A stretch of 64,000 bases of DNA, taken from assembly GCF_004799325.1 (NCBI RefSeq), contig NZ_SSMD01000010.1, positions 62,001 through 126,000 on the forward strand, written 5' to 3'. This document shows, piece after piece, positions 26,002 to 35,019 of this stretch (positions are counted from its first letter, which is position 1; each line of letters opens with the position of its first letter). Origin of the DNA: Thalassobius vesicularis. Lineage in GTDB: Bacteria > Pseudomonadota > Alphaproteobacteria > Rhodobacterales > Rhodobacteraceae. The translations under genes and the position numbers were made by a program. The notes below the pieces were generated by a model that was given only the letters and a program-made list of their open reading frames with translations, had not been told where the DNA came from and searched no databases.

Positions 26002-27249
26002 ATGCAAGACAAATTTGACTCCGAGCTGGAGGACCGCCTGGTCCGCTATGCAGCAATCGACAGCCAGAGCGACGAGGATGCCCCCTCCTCGCCCAGCACC
26101 GACATTCAGTTCGACATCCTGCGCCTGCTACAGGCCGAGCTGACCGAGATCGGCGCGGCGGATGTTCAGCTGACCGACTACGGCGTCGTGCTGGCAACGA
26201 TCCCGGCCACCGCCGCAGGGCCGGCCATCGGCCTGCTGGCCCATGTCGACACCGCCCCGCAGTTCAACGCAACCGGGGTGAAGCCGCGTGTGATCCGTGG
26301 CTATAACGGCGGCGACATCACCTATCCCGATGATCCGGCGCTGGTTCTGTCGCCGACCGAATATCCCTATCTGGCACAGAAACAGGGGCATGACATCATC
26401 ACCGCCTCTGGAACCACGCTGCTGGGCGCCGATGACAAGGCGGGCGTCGCGATCATCATGACGGCGGCGCGGCACTTGCTGGCGCATCCCGAAATCCCCC
26501 ACGGCCCGATCCGCATCGCCTTTACCCCGGACGAGGAAATCGGCCGCGGCGTGGGTCCGGCCCTTCCGGCGGATCTGAAGGCCGATTTCGCCTATACCTT
26601 CGACGGCGGCGCGGTCGGGGAGTTGGAGTACGAGACCTTCTCGGCGGATGGCGCCGAAGTCCGGATCACCGGTGTCTCCATCCATCCGGGGCTGGCAAAG
26701 GACAAGATGGTGAACGCGATCCATCTGGCCTCGAAAATCATCCAGACCCTGCCGCAGGCGACCATGACGCCTGAGGTCACGGACGGCACCGAGGGCTTCA
26801 TCCACGCCACCGAAATGACCGGCGGCTCCTCCGAGATGAAGATCAAGCTGATACTGCGCGATTTCGAGCGTGACGGGCTGGCGGCCAAGGGCGAGCTGCT
26901 GCGACAGGTCTGCGCCGCCGTTCAGGCGACCGAGCCGCGCGCGGCCATCACCTGCGAGATCCGCCCGCAATACCGCAACATGCGCTATTGGCTGGAAAAG
27001 GACATGACCCCGGTCGATCTGGCCCGCGACGCCTGTCGCAAGATCGGGATCGAGCCGGTCTCGGTCCCGATCCGCGGCGGCACCGATGGGTCGCGCCTGA
27101 CGGAACTGGGCGTGCCAACACCCAACCTGTTCACCGGGATGCAGAACATCCACGGCCCGCTGGAATGGGTGTCGGTTCAGGACATGGCCGTCGCCACGCA
27201 GCTATGCCTGACCTTGGTGCAAGAGGCCGTCCAGCCGCAGGAAAAGTGA
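26002..27249 (+). CDS. pepT: Peptidase T, tripeptide aminopeptidase
   Basis: This 415-residue M20B metallopeptidase removes the N-terminal residue from tripeptides. Motifs are AHVDTAP (first metal ligand), TLLGADDKAGVAI (bridging Asp), TPDEEIGRG (catalytic and metal Glu) and RGGTDGSRL near the C-terminus. I chose ATG 26002 with AGGGACG upstream; the longer frame from 25951 adds a non-homologous tail. It is a housekeeping gene unrelated to the catabolic modules. Confidence 0.92.
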   Translation: MQDKFDSELEDRLVRYAAIDSQSDEDAPSSPSTDIQFDILRLLQAELTEIGAADVQLTDYGVVLATIPATAAGPAIGLLAHVDTAPQFNATGVKPRVIRGYNGGDITYPDDPALVLSPTEYPYLAQKQGHDIITASGTTLLGADDKAGVAIIMTAARHLLAHPEIPHGPIRIAFTPDEEIGRGVGPALPADLKADFAYTFDGGAVGELEYETFSADGAEVRITGVSIHPGLAKDKMVNAIHLASKIIQTLPQATMTPEVTDGTEGFIHATEMTGGSSEMKIKLILRDFERDGLAAKGELLRQVCAAVQATEPRAAITCEIRPQYRNMRYWLEKDMTPVDLARDACRKIGIEPVSVPIRGGTDGSRLTELGVPTPNLFTGMQNIHGPLEWVSVQDMAVATQLCLTLVQEAVQPQEK

Positions 27250-27319
27250 GCGCCTGAACAACTGCTTCGCCGGAAAATCAACCTGCGCTGGCGGACCGCC
27301 GCGACCAATGGCGCGGGTG

Positions 27320-29236
27320 TCACACCGCCACCTGCGCCCCCATCTCGACCACGCGACCGCGCGGCAGGTGATAGAAATCGCTGGGGTCCGCAGCCAGGCG
27401 CGACATCAGGATAAAGATGCGGTCCTGCCAGCCCGGCATACCGATGTCGGGGTTTGACACCAGCTTGCGCCGCCCTAGGAAGAACGAGGTCTTCATGCCC
27501 TCGAAATCCAGCCCCTGACGCCGGCACGCCACCAGCGCACGGTTGACGTTGGGCGTCTCCATGAACCCAAAGCGCAGCCACACCCGTTCGAACCGGTCGC
27601 TCAGATGTTCGATGCGGGCGCGGTCGCTGTCGGGCACGTGGGGCTCCTCGGCGGTTTCCACGGTCACGATGACGATGTGTTCGTGCAGCACGCCGTTGTG
27701 CTTGAGGTTATGCAGCAGCGCGGGCGGAGTCGCGTTGGCGTCGCTGGTCAGAAACACCGCGACACCCGGTGTCCGCAGGGCCGAGCCCTTCTCGATCCGC
27801 GGAATGAACTGGTCCAGCGGCACGGCCTCTCTGTGGCTGCGATCGAACAGTTGCTTGGTGCCGACACTCCATGTCCACATCATCACGACCAAGATTGCGC
27901 CCAGCAACAGCGGCACATACCCGCCATCGGGCACTTTCAACAGGTTGGCGGCAAAGAACGCCGTCTCGATCACCACGAAGGGCAGGATGACGGCAGCGGC
28001 CAGCGGGGCATACCAGCCCCAGACCCGGTGCAACATGCGATAGGCCAGCAGCGTGGTCACGATCATCGTGCCGCTGACCGCGATGCCATAGGCCGCGGCC
28101 AGCGCGCTGGAGGTCTGGAACTCGTTCACCAGGATCAGAACACCGGCCAGCAGCAGGAAGTTGATCACCGGCAGGTAGATCTGGCCGGTCTCGGTCTCTG
28201 ACGTATGCCGGATTTCAAACCGCGGCAGCAGGCCCAGCTGGATCGCCTGCCGGGTCATCGAGAACGCGCCGGTGATGACGGCCTGGCTGGCGATCACAGT
28301 GGCCAAGGTCGCCAGAAACACCATGCCGGGCAGTGCCCAGGACGGCACCAGCAGGAAAAACGGGTCGGAAATCGCTGCGGGATTGGTCAGAACCAGCGCC
28401 CCCTGCCCCAGATAGTTCAGCCCCAGCGCGGGGAACACCACCACAAACCAGGCGATCTGGATGGGCCTACGACCAAAGTGGCCAAGGTCGGCATAAAGCG
28501 CCTCGGCCCCGGTGACGGCCAGGAAAACCGCGCCCATCACGATAAAGGCGACCAGCCCGTGATGGATCAGAAAGCTCAGCGCATAGGTGGGGCTGAACGC
28601 TGACAGCACCTCGGGTGCGGCGGCGATCTGGACGGCCCCTGCGACGCCCATCGCAACGAACCACAGCGCAGTAATCGGCCCGAACCAGCGCGCCAAACTG
28701 CCGGTCCCGCGCCGCTGAACCACGAACAAGGCCACGAGGATGGCAATCGAAATCGGTAGCACGACCGGCTTGAACACCGGGGTGATCAATTTCAGCCCCT
28801 CAACGGCCGAAAGCACCGAAATGGCGGGCGTGATGATCGCATCCCCAAAGAACAGCGCCGCCCCCGCAATCCCCAGCAAAAACACCATGCCAGAGCGTTT
28901 CGGAAACGACTGCACCAGCGCGAAAAGCGCCAGAATCCCGCCCTCGCCCCGGTTGTCGGCGCGCAGCAGGAACAGCACGTATTTCAGCGCCACGATCAGG
29001 ATCAGCGCCCACAGCAGCAGCGAGACGACCCCCAGCACCTCGGCCTGCGTCAGCCCGTCCTTGGCGGCGGGCCTGAGCGCCTCGCGGAAGGCATAGAGCG
29101 GGCTGGTGCCCAGATCCCCGTAGACCACACCGACGGCACCGACGGTCAGCCCGGCCGTGCGCAGATAGCCTGGTTTATCCGACGCAGAAGGGGTTGAGCC
29201 GTCAGGGCGCAGCTCATCGAACAGCGAAGTTGTCAT
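27320..29236 (-). CDS. kup: Low-affinity potassium transporter Kup
   Basis: This 638-residue K+/H+ symporter has about 12 membrane helices in the first 430 residues and a soluble C-terminal domain. The start region has VGVVYGDLGTSPLYAFREAL, the hallmark of Kup/HAK proteins, followed by GEGGILALFAL. I chose the ATG at 29236, which overlaps the stop of the ExoD-like gene (ATGA). A longer reading frame to 29908 is antisense noise. Confidence 0.95.
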   Translation of the reverse strand: MTTSLFDELRPDGSTPSASDKPGYLRTAGLTVGAVGVVYGDLGTSPLYAFREALRPAAKDGLTQAEVLGVVSLLLWALILIVALKYVLFLLRADNRGEGGILALFALVQSFPKRSGMVFLLGIAGAALFFGDAIITPAISVLSAVEGLKLITPVFKPVVLPISIAILVALFVVQRRGTGSLARWFGPITALWFVAMGVAGAVQIAAAPEVLSAFSPTYALSFLIHHGLVAFIVMGAVFLAVTGAEALYADLGHFGRRPIQIAWFVVVFPALGLNYLGQGALVLTNPAAISDPFFLLVPSWALPGMVFLATLATVIASQAVITGAFSMTRQAIQLGLLPRFEIRHTSETETGQIYLPVINFLLLAGVLILVNEFQTSSALAAAYGIAVSGTMIVTTLLAYRMLHRVWGWYAPLAAAVILPFVVIETAFFAANLLKVPDGGYVPLLLGAILVVMMWTWSVGTKQLFDRSHREAVPLDQFIPRIEKGSALRTPGVAVFLTSDANATPPALLHNLKHNGVLHEHIVIVTVETAEEPHVPDSDRARIEHLSDRFERVWLRFGFMETPNVNRALVACRRQGLDFEGMKTSFFLGRRKLVSNPDIGMPGWQDRIFILMSRLAADPSDFYHLPRGRVVEMGAQVAV

Positions 29237-29868
29237 TTCAACACAAGTTCCAGTACCGCGTACCCGCCCAGAAAAACCAGACCGGTGACTATGGCGATTG
29301 AGATAAGAGTAAGTGCCAGCCCGCCGGCAAACCAGAACCCGTCGCGTTCGCTCAGACCAAGGGCCAGCATGATGATAGACAACGCAGGCAGACCATTCGC
29401 GAAGGGGATCGGCAGGAACAGAAAGATGGCCAGGATCAGCGTCGCGACACCGACCAGCCGTTCGGCCCACACGAACGAGGCAGGCCACCAGCGCGGCCTG
29501 GCCAGTCGTTCGACACGTTCGACCCACGGCACCGCGACACTGACGATGCGCTCGAACGACGCGCGCTCGATGGCCCGGTCGGCTATGAGGCGCGGCAACC
29601 ACACATCGGGCCGCCCCAGGATCAGCTGCACCGCCAGAAGCATCAACGGCACCGCCGTGAATACCGACGACCCCGGGATAAACAAAAGGACGTTCGGAGC
29701 CGCGAAAATCACCATCAACGGCGCGAAACTGCGGTCGCGCAGGGCTGTGACGATCTCCCCCACCGATATCCGCGTCCCATCCCCGGTCGACAGGTCGCGC
29801 AGTACAGCGGATAATCTTCGTCCCGGACTTTGGTTCAGTAGCGGCACAGATTTGGCCATGACAGTCAT
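29233..29868 (-). CDS. ExoD-family membrane protein
   Basis: This 211-residue protein of the ExoD family has about five membrane helices. LSAVLRDLSTGDGTRISVGE opens the domain, and the paired segments IFAAPNVLLFIPGSSV and LPIPFANGLPALSIIMLALG are typical. ExoD was first linked to exopolysaccharide and alkaline tolerance in rhizobia; its biochemical role is unclear. Start and stop each overlap a neighbour by ATGA, between terC-type and kup genes. Confidence 0.85.
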   Translation of the reverse strand: MTVMAKSVPLLNQSPGRRLSAVLRDLSTGDGTRISVGEIVTALRDRSFAPLMVIFAAPNVLLFIPGSSVFTAVPLMLLAVQLILGRPDVWLPRLIADRAIERASFERIVSVAVPWVERVERLARPRWWPASFVWAERLVGVATLILAIFLFLPIPFANGLPALSIIMLALGLSERDGFWFAGGLALTLISIAIVTGLVFLGGYAVLELVLK

Positions 29869-30872
29869 TTCGGCTGAACCGGTCCATCCGCGGCAGGCGC
29901 CACCGCACCGGTTTTGCGCGTCTGCCACAGCGACAGCGCGATGCCCCCGATCAGCAACGTCACCGTCACCCCCAGAGAGATCACCGCCGGCACCTTTTCG
30001 ATGCCCAACAGTTCCGCCCCGATCACCTTGGCGCCGATGAACACCAGCACCAGCGAGACCGCGGTCTTCAGGTGCACAAAGCGATGCATCATCGCGGACA
30101 AAGCGAAATACAGCGCGCGCAGGCCCAGAATGGCGAAAATATTCGAGGTGAAGACGATGTAGGGGTCGGTCGTAATCGCGAAAATCGCGGGGATCGAGTC
30201 GACCGCAAAGATCACGTCGGCCAGCTCGACCATGACCAGCGCCAGGAACAACGGCGTGACGAACAGCGCCGTGCCCTTGCCCCGGCAGACCGGTTGGCGC
30301 ACCACGAACCGCTCTCCGCGCAGGCCGTCGGTAACACGGAAACGCTGCCGCATGAAGCGCAGGACCGGGTTATGCGCCACGTCATACTCGGCTTCCCCGT
30401 CGCGCAGCATTTTCAGACCGGTGAAGATCAGGAAGGCCGCAAAAATCAGCAATACCCATTCGAAATGTTCGACGACCGCCGCCCCGACGCCGATCATGAT
30501 GCCACGCAGCAGGATGACGCCGATAATGCCATAGACCAGAACCCGGTGCTGATAGGCGCGTGGCACTCCGAAATAACCAAAGATCATCGCGATGACAAAG
30601 ATGTTGTCCATCGCAAGGCTTTTTTCGACGACAAAGCCCGTCAGGTACAACAGCGCCGCGCGCTCGCCCATGTACTGCCAGATCCAGGCCGAAAACAGCA
30701 GTCCGATGCTGATGTAAAAGGCCGACAAGGCCAGACTTTCCCGCACACCGATTTCATGGGATTTGCGGTGCAGAACGCCCAGGTCGAAGACCAGCAAAGC
30801 AAGAACAATCACCAGAAAAAGCATCCAACTCCAAAGGGGTTGGCCGAGAAAGTCGAGCGTCACAAGATCCAA
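29865..30872 (-). CDS. TerC-family membrane protein
   Basis: This 335-residue protein has about nine membrane helices and the TerC motifs FVVEKSLAMDNIFVIAMIFG and ELADVIFAVDSIPAIFA, with conserved acidic residues in the membrane. Members (Alx, MeeY/MeeF type) are linked to Mn2+ export to metalate secreted proteins. The start is taken as TTG 30872 with GGAG upstream; GTG 30863 is possible. It leads a coupled operon terC-exoD-kup. Confidence 0.87.
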   Translation of the reverse strand: MDLVTLDFLGQPLWSWMLFLVIVLALLVFDLGVLHRKSHEIGVRESLALSAFYISIGLLFSAWIWQYMGERAALLYLTGFVVEKSLAMDNIFVIAMIFGYFGVPRAYQHRVLVYGIIGVILLRGIMIGVGAAVVEHFEWVLLIFAAFLIFTGLKMLRDGEAEYDVAHNPVLRFMRQRFRVTDGLRGERFVVRQPVCRGKGTALFVTPLFLALVMVELADVIFAVDSIPAIFAITTDPYIVFTSNIFAILGLRALYFALSAMMHRFVHLKTAVSLVLVFIGAKVIGAELLGIEKVPAVISLGVTVTLLIGGIALSLWQTRKTGAVAPAADGPVQPK

Positions 30873-31377
30873 GATCCGGCTCCAGAAATGACCCGCCCGC
30901 AGAGGCGGTCAGAGACGGCGGCCATTTGGCCGACGCAAGATCGTAACCCGAGCCAGTCTCAGATGGGAATTTCCGCAAAGCCGGCAAGCCCGTCCGTGAA
31001 AATATATTTTTCGCGCCCCCCATTGAACCGGCGCTTGCGCATGCAGATTTCATTAGGGCCCGCCGCAGACAACCCACGGCCGCCTTGCGCGCCCGCGTCT
31101 TGCACACTTCGACGGACGGTCGTCGTGCCCCCGGCCATGCGGGGCATCAGAGGCTCAATCGTGAAGACACCCGTCTGGCGGTTCGTCCCATTGTCCATCG
31201 TGATCCCGGTCAGGATCGTGATCACCTTTTTGTGCTGGCTAACTGGCTGGCCTCATCCGTTTCCGGCACCTGGCGGTCGCGCGCGTCCGTCAGCACCACG
31301 TCAGCTCCGGCGCAAGTCCGCGCCGACGGGCCGGTCCGACACGCGCCATCGCACCCCCTTTCAGAAAGGTTTCTGAC
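30873..31377. other. 505-bp region without a convincing gene
   Basis: This is the leader of the leftward terC gene and of the rightward membrane-protein gene. Short reading frames on both strands have no recognisable domain or good ribosome binding site. A leftward 88-codon frame at 30959-31225 is possible but unsupported. The minus-strand leader of terC contains several GC-rich stem candidates. I looked for a yybP-ykoY Mn2+ riboswitch because of TerC and could not recognise its conserved core. Confidence 0.5.
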
Positions 31378-31773
31378 ATGCACAATACCGTCGCAATCGC
31401 CGCCAGCCTGGCCTCTCTGGGCCTGATCTGCGCGATCTACTACAGCAACATCCTTGCCCGCCCCAACAGCCCGATGCGCAGCGAGATGCTGGCCATGATC
31501 TTTCTGTCGGTGCTCACGGGTCTGTTCCCGCTGGCCGTCACAGCGACGATCTCCGCGCTCTGGCAGGCATTGACGGGCGGCATCTCGGTGGGTGCGGTGA
31601 TATCGGCTGGCGCAGATCTGGTAGCCGTTGCTGCGATCCTAGCCAGCGTTTGGGTGTTCCGCGCCTTGGTCAAGGCAACCTACCGAACCAAGTCAACGCC
31701 CGACACCACGAACCCGCTGTCGCCGAAACCGGTCAACCTGAACGGGGCGCCCGCAAGGAAGATGGCCGCCTGA
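31378..31773 (+). CDS. Small membrane protein of unknown function
   Basis: This 131-residue protein has three hydrophobic stretches (about residues 5-25, 38-60 and 70-95) and a polar C-terminal tail rich in Thr, Pro and Lys. AAAGG lies upstream of the ATG. I do not recognise a family. The membrane layout and the hairpin after the gene support a real gene. Confidence 0.6.
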   Translation: MHNTVAIAASLASLGLICAIYYSNILARPNSPMRSEMLAMIFLSVLTGLFPLAVTATISALWQALTGGISVGAVISAGADLVAVAAILASVWVFRALVKATYRTKSTPDTTNPLSPKPVNLNGAPARKMAA

Positions 31774-31810
31774 TCGCTAGGCCCCAAGCCCGGATCTGGA
31801 CTATTTGCCT

Positions 31811-31847
31811 GCCCCCTGATCGCCCAATTACCCAATTGTCAGGGGGC
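31811..31847. terminator. Bidirectional hairpin between convergent genes
   Basis: A perfect 9-bp stem, GCCCCCTGA (31811-31819) / TCAGGGGGC (31839-31847), encloses a loop that contains two AATT motifs. It lies between the rightward membrane-protein gene and the leftward chimeric fragment, the right place for a shared terminator. Confidence 0.5.
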
Positions 31848-31863
31848 AATCATTCAGGCCGTT

Positions 31864-32124
31864 TCAGCCCGGATCGGCCACGAACCCTGCTGCGGTGATA
31901 GCAGTCACCGCACAGGTTTCGTCGTTGTCCGACGTGTCGCCTGTGATCCCTACCGCACCGACAATGACTCCGTCAGCCTTTGACTTGCGACATGCCAGCT
32001 CATAGCTGTCCGTAAACAAGCACAGCTGCACAATTGTCCGCTCTTCGACCGACGCATAGCGACTCGGCACGCGACGCCGGATGTAATAATGACCGGATCG
32101 CATGATAGGTTTGACGGGTTTCAT
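31864..32124 (-). pseudogene. Chimeric fragment: DUF6538 integrase N-terminus fused to HbpS/GlcG-type C-terminus
   Basis: This 86-residue open frame is made of two unrelated pieces. Residues about 1-48 (HYYIRRRVPSRYASVEERTI, then LFTDSYELACRKS) match the N-terminal DUF6538 region of tyrosine recombinases. Residues about 52-86 (VGAVGITGDTSDNDETCAV and AAGFVADPG) match the end of HbpS/GlcG-like heme-binding proteins. The catalytic recombinase domain and the first part of HbpS are missing. The junction, near 31980, is best read as a deletion scar where a mobile element had integrated. It may still be translated, from ATG 32124 or an upstream start at 32223. Confidence 0.75.
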
Positions 32125-32281
32125 AGCCGGCTGGCGCTCCTGTTGCAGCGCCTCCTCAGATATCATTTTGTGGCACAAAATGTGAACCAAAATGTGAACC
32201 TGAAAATCAATTTCGGCGCACACAAACAGGCGGACAAGTCAATAACCCTAAGCAATCAATAGGTTAAGAAAAAAACATCGG

Positions 32282-32327
32282 AAAAAATGGCGGAGGGGAT
32301 GGGTCTGGCAACGAACCCTCTCCACCA
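32282..32327 (-). terminator. Terminator-like hairpin with T-run after CDF gene
   Basis: On the minus strand an imperfect stem (32327-32288, arms TGGTGGAGAGGG and CCCCTCCGCCA) is followed by six T bases (complement of the A-run 32282-32287). It lies 80 bp after the CDF stop. The end CTCCGCCA resembles a tRNA 3' end, but no T-arm or tRNA body is present, so I call it a terminator. Confidence 0.5.
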
Positions 32328-32405
32328 AGCTGACACTGCCTGCCCTGCGCTTAAGTGTATGAAGGTGCAAGATAATATCGTTCTTCCGTCAATTCGTCCT
32401 CCTGA

Positions 32406-33272
32406 TCATTCATGGCCATTACTACCGTGACCGTAGAGGTTGGCGTTGGTGTGGGCGTTCCTTTCATTCTCGAATTCGAGGCTGGAATGAGCGATGCCGA
32501 AGCGTTCGCTCAGTCGTGCTTTGATCTTGCCCTTGATGGCCTCAATTCTCGTCCATCCATCTTCGGCGACGACCACGTGGCAGTCGAGCGCCGCCTCGTG
32601 TTCCTGCATCTGCCATAGGTGCACGCGGTGGACATCCGTAACGCCGTCCACGTCCCGCATCGCGGCGATCACGGCCGAGTTGTCGATATCCGGCGGGCTG
32701 CCCAGCATCAGTGTCCGGATCGGGCCGCCGATCTCGGTCAGTGCGAGATACAGTATGTACAGCGCGATTCCGATGGTGGTTGCGGGATCGACCCAGCGCA
32801 GGTCGTAGAGAATGATCAGCGTGCCGCCGACGATCACGGCGACCGAGGCTAGCGCATCCGAGAGGTTGTGCAGGAAGAGCGCGCAGATGTTCACGCTGCC
32901 CTTCTGCATGGACCAGGTGAGCGCCGCAGTCAGAGCGTCGACCACGAGCGCCACGCCGCCGAGGATCACGACGGTCCAACCCTGAATCTCGGGCGGATCG
33001 ATAATGCGCATACCGCCCTCGTAGATCAGATAAACGCCGACGAGGATGAGTGTCGTGTAGTTGATCAGTGCCGCGACAATCTCGATCCGGCCGTATCCGA
33101 AGGTCATCCGCTCGTCCGCAGGCCTCCGCGCGATCTTGCGCGCTGCGAAAGCGATCACCAGCGACGCCATATCCGAGAAGTTGTGCAGCTCATCCGCGAT
33201 CAGCGCGAGACTGCCCGAAACGATCCCGCCTGCGATCTGCGCGACGGTCAGAAGGGCGTTCGCTGGCTCTGA
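32406..33272 (-). pseudogene. CDF cation-efflux transporter, 5' end lost next to IS110-type element
   Basis: About 290 residues of a cation diffusion facilitator remain. The two metal-site helices are intact: LHNFSD in TM2 and LHNLSD in TM5, the HxxxD pairs of Zn2+-type transporters. A soluble C-terminal domain and a His-rich tail (HTNANLYGHGSNGHE) follow. The family normally starts about 20-30 residues before NALLTVAQIAGG. Here that sequence is replaced by the end of the IS element, so promoter and start are lost. The open frame can still begin inside the IS (to 33329), so a modified protein might be made. Confidence 0.82.
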
Positions 33273-33275
33273 TGA

Positions 33276-34632
33276 TGTGACCGCCCCCCGACGGCATCGA
33301 TGTGCCAAGGTGGGTCTGCGAGGATCCACATAGGAGGACGGTCATGTTTGAGATTACCACGGTCGGGCTCGACCTTGCGAAGAATGTGTTTCAGGCGCAT
33401 GGCGCTGATGTTTCGGGGCGGGTAGTTCTGCGCAAGAAGCTGAGACGGGATCAGGTTCTGGCCTTCTTCAGTCAGCTGCGACCCTGCGTCGTTGCCATGG
33501 AAGCATGTGGGGGCGCCCACTTCTGGGGCCGCGAGATCGGGAAGCTCGGGCATGAGGTGCGGTTGATCCCGCCCGCCTATGTCAAGCCGTTCGTCAAGCG
33601 GCAGAAGAACGACGCAGCCGATGCCGAGGCGATCTGCGAGGCTGCCCAGCGTCCCACGATGCGGTTCGTGCCTGTGAAGAGTGAAGAGACACAGGGGGCT
33701 GCGATGGTCTTCCGGATCCGCGAGCTGCTGATCCGGCAGCGCACGCAGATGATCAACGCGCTGCGCAGCCATATGGGCGAGTTCGGGCAGACCGTGCCGC
33801 AAGGCGCAGCCAACACCGCGCGGCTGATCTCCATCGTGGAGGACCTGGAAAGCGGATTGCCCGCCGATGCCACCGCGACCTTGAAGGTTCTGGTCGGTGC
33901 CCTCACCCATGTGGAGACGGAGATCAGCAAGCTTGATGCCGAGATCGCCCGGCGTGCCAAAGAGAACGAAATTGCGCGCCGGTTGATGACGGTGCCCGGC
34001 ATCGGTCCCTTGATCGCCACGGCCATCGCCGTCTTGGCTCCGCCGCCGGAGACATTCCGCAAGGCGCGCGACTTCGCCGCGTGGCTCGGCCTGACGCCGA
34101 GACAGCATTCCACCGGCGGCAAGCAGAGGCTCGGGGCTACGACGAAGATGGGTGAGCGATCCCTCAGACGGCTGCTGATCATTGGAGCCAACAGCGTCAT
34201 CATCGAACGGCATGTCCATGCCGCGGCCCAGCCCGGCACTTGGCTGGGAGAGATGCTCAAGCGCAAGCCACCGATTCTGGTTCGAGTGGCCCTCGCGAAC
34301 AAGATGGCGCGGATCGTCTGGGCCTTGATGGCCAAGGGCGGCGTCTACCGGTCTCCGGCCGCGGCGGCATAAGCCGGTCGTCGGTCGCGAGGACGTCGGA
34401 GCGAAAGAGGGCAAGGACAAGTTTGGCGCAACGGTCGTGAGACGGGATCGGGAAACCCAGGGTGCAACAGAGTGCCTTCGAGCACGCGGCTTTGATCTGG
34501 ACCCGACCTGCAAACACCATACGGGCCCGCGGCATATACATGGCCGCAACAGAGGCCGGACACATGTCAGCACCCAATGACGCGCCAGAACCAGCTCCGA
34601 AAAACCCCTCTTGCGCATGGGGCGGTTACACA
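33276..34632 (+). mobile_element. IS110-family (IS1111-type) insertion sequence
   Basis: The element is about 1.36 kb. Its subterminal ends match as an inverted repeat: TGTGACCGCCCC (33276-33287) and the complement of GGGGCGGTTACACA (34619-34632), one base different in spacing. It encodes one transposase at 33344. On the left it abuts the truncated CDF gene; on the right it abuts the first bases of an IS5-family remnant, so it probably inserted into or beside that element. About 260 bp after the transposase gene are non-coding, as usual for this group. Confidence 0.85.
33344..34372 (+). CDS. IS110-family transposase
   Basis: This 342-residue DEDD transposase starts with VGLDLAKNVFQAHGAD, the first Asp of the N-terminal RuvC-like domain. 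It has KNDAADAEAICEA in the middle and the C-terminal transposase_20 block LMTVPGIGPLIATAI and TPRQHSTGGKQRLGATTK, with its conserved Ser/Thr region. AGGAGGA lies just before the ATG. It appears full-length, so the element may be active. Such elements are now known to use element-encoded RNA; none is identified here. Confidence 0.93.
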   Translation: MFEITTVGLDLAKNVFQAHGADVSGRVVLRKKLRRDQVLAFFSQLRPCVVAMEACGGAHFWGREIGKLGHEVRLIPPAYVKPFVKRQKNDAADAEAICEAAQRPTMRFVPVKSEETQGAAMVFRIRELLIRQRTQMINALRSHMGEFGQTVPQGAANTARLISIVEDLESGLPADATATLKVLVGALTHVETEISKLDAEIARRAKENEIARRLMTVPGIGPLIATAIAVLAPPPETFRKARDFAAWLGLTPRQHSTGGKQRLGATTKMGERSLRRLLIIGANSVIIERHVHAAAQPGTWLGEMLKRKPPILVRVALANKMARIVWALMAKGGVYRSPAAAA

Positions 34633-35016
34633 TGTTGCACAAATGGTCTGAGGGGATTCATCTTGTGAATCCAGCGTGGTAGCTGGGCTGCATGAGCAGA
34701 CCGATACCCCCGACCTACAAGACCCGGAACTGGCCAGCCTACAACGAGGCGCTCAAGCGCCGGGGCTCGCTGACGATCTGGTTCGATCCCGCCATGATGT
34801 GGGGAGCCGCGCCCACCGGCAAGCGCGGGCGCCAGCCAGACGACAGCGACGCCGCCATCCAGACCTGCCTGACGATGAAGGTGCTGTTCGGCATGGCCCT
34901 GCGCCATATAACCGGGTTCGTCGAGAGCCTGCTGCGCCTGATCGGCCTGGACTGGGCTGTGCCCGACTTCAGCACGCTGTCGCGGCGCCAGAAGACGGCT
35001 TTATTGCAACAGAGCC
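34633..35016 (+). mobile_element. IS5-family element, internally deleted
   Basis: The left part (GTTGCACAAATGGTCTGAGG from about 34634) is the usual start of a rhodobacterial IS5-group element. The right end reads GGCTTTATTGCAACAGAGCCC (34997-35016 is its last part), whose complement pairs with the left end. Only the first third of the transposase remains, so the copy is a deletion derivative of about 380 bp. Its right edge touches the 3' end of the MerR gene. Confidence 0.75.
34692..34999 (+). pseudogene. IS5-family transposase, N-terminal third only
   Basis: The frame encodes about 100 residues of an IS5/IS427-like transposase (YKTRNWPAYNEALKRRGSL, then TCLTMKVLFGMALRHITGF and FSTLSRRQKT). 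After QKT the sequence jumps to the right terminal repeat. The catalytic DDE domain is absent, so no activity is expected. Confidence 0.85.
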
Positions 35017-35019
35017 CAA

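Noticed and set aside
30873-31020. yybP-ykoY manganese riboswitch in front of terC
   Set aside because: TerC genes often have one, but I could not find the conserved paired core in the minus-strand leader.
30072-31376. A 434-codon plus-strand frame over terC
   Set aside because: Antisense to terC with charged low-complexity translation; no family features.
32282-32327. tRNA 3'-end-like string (CTCCGCCA) as an attachment site
   Set aside because: No T-arm consensus, no anticodon arm and no tRNA body upstream. The inverted repeat plus T-run is better explained as a terminator of the CDF gene.
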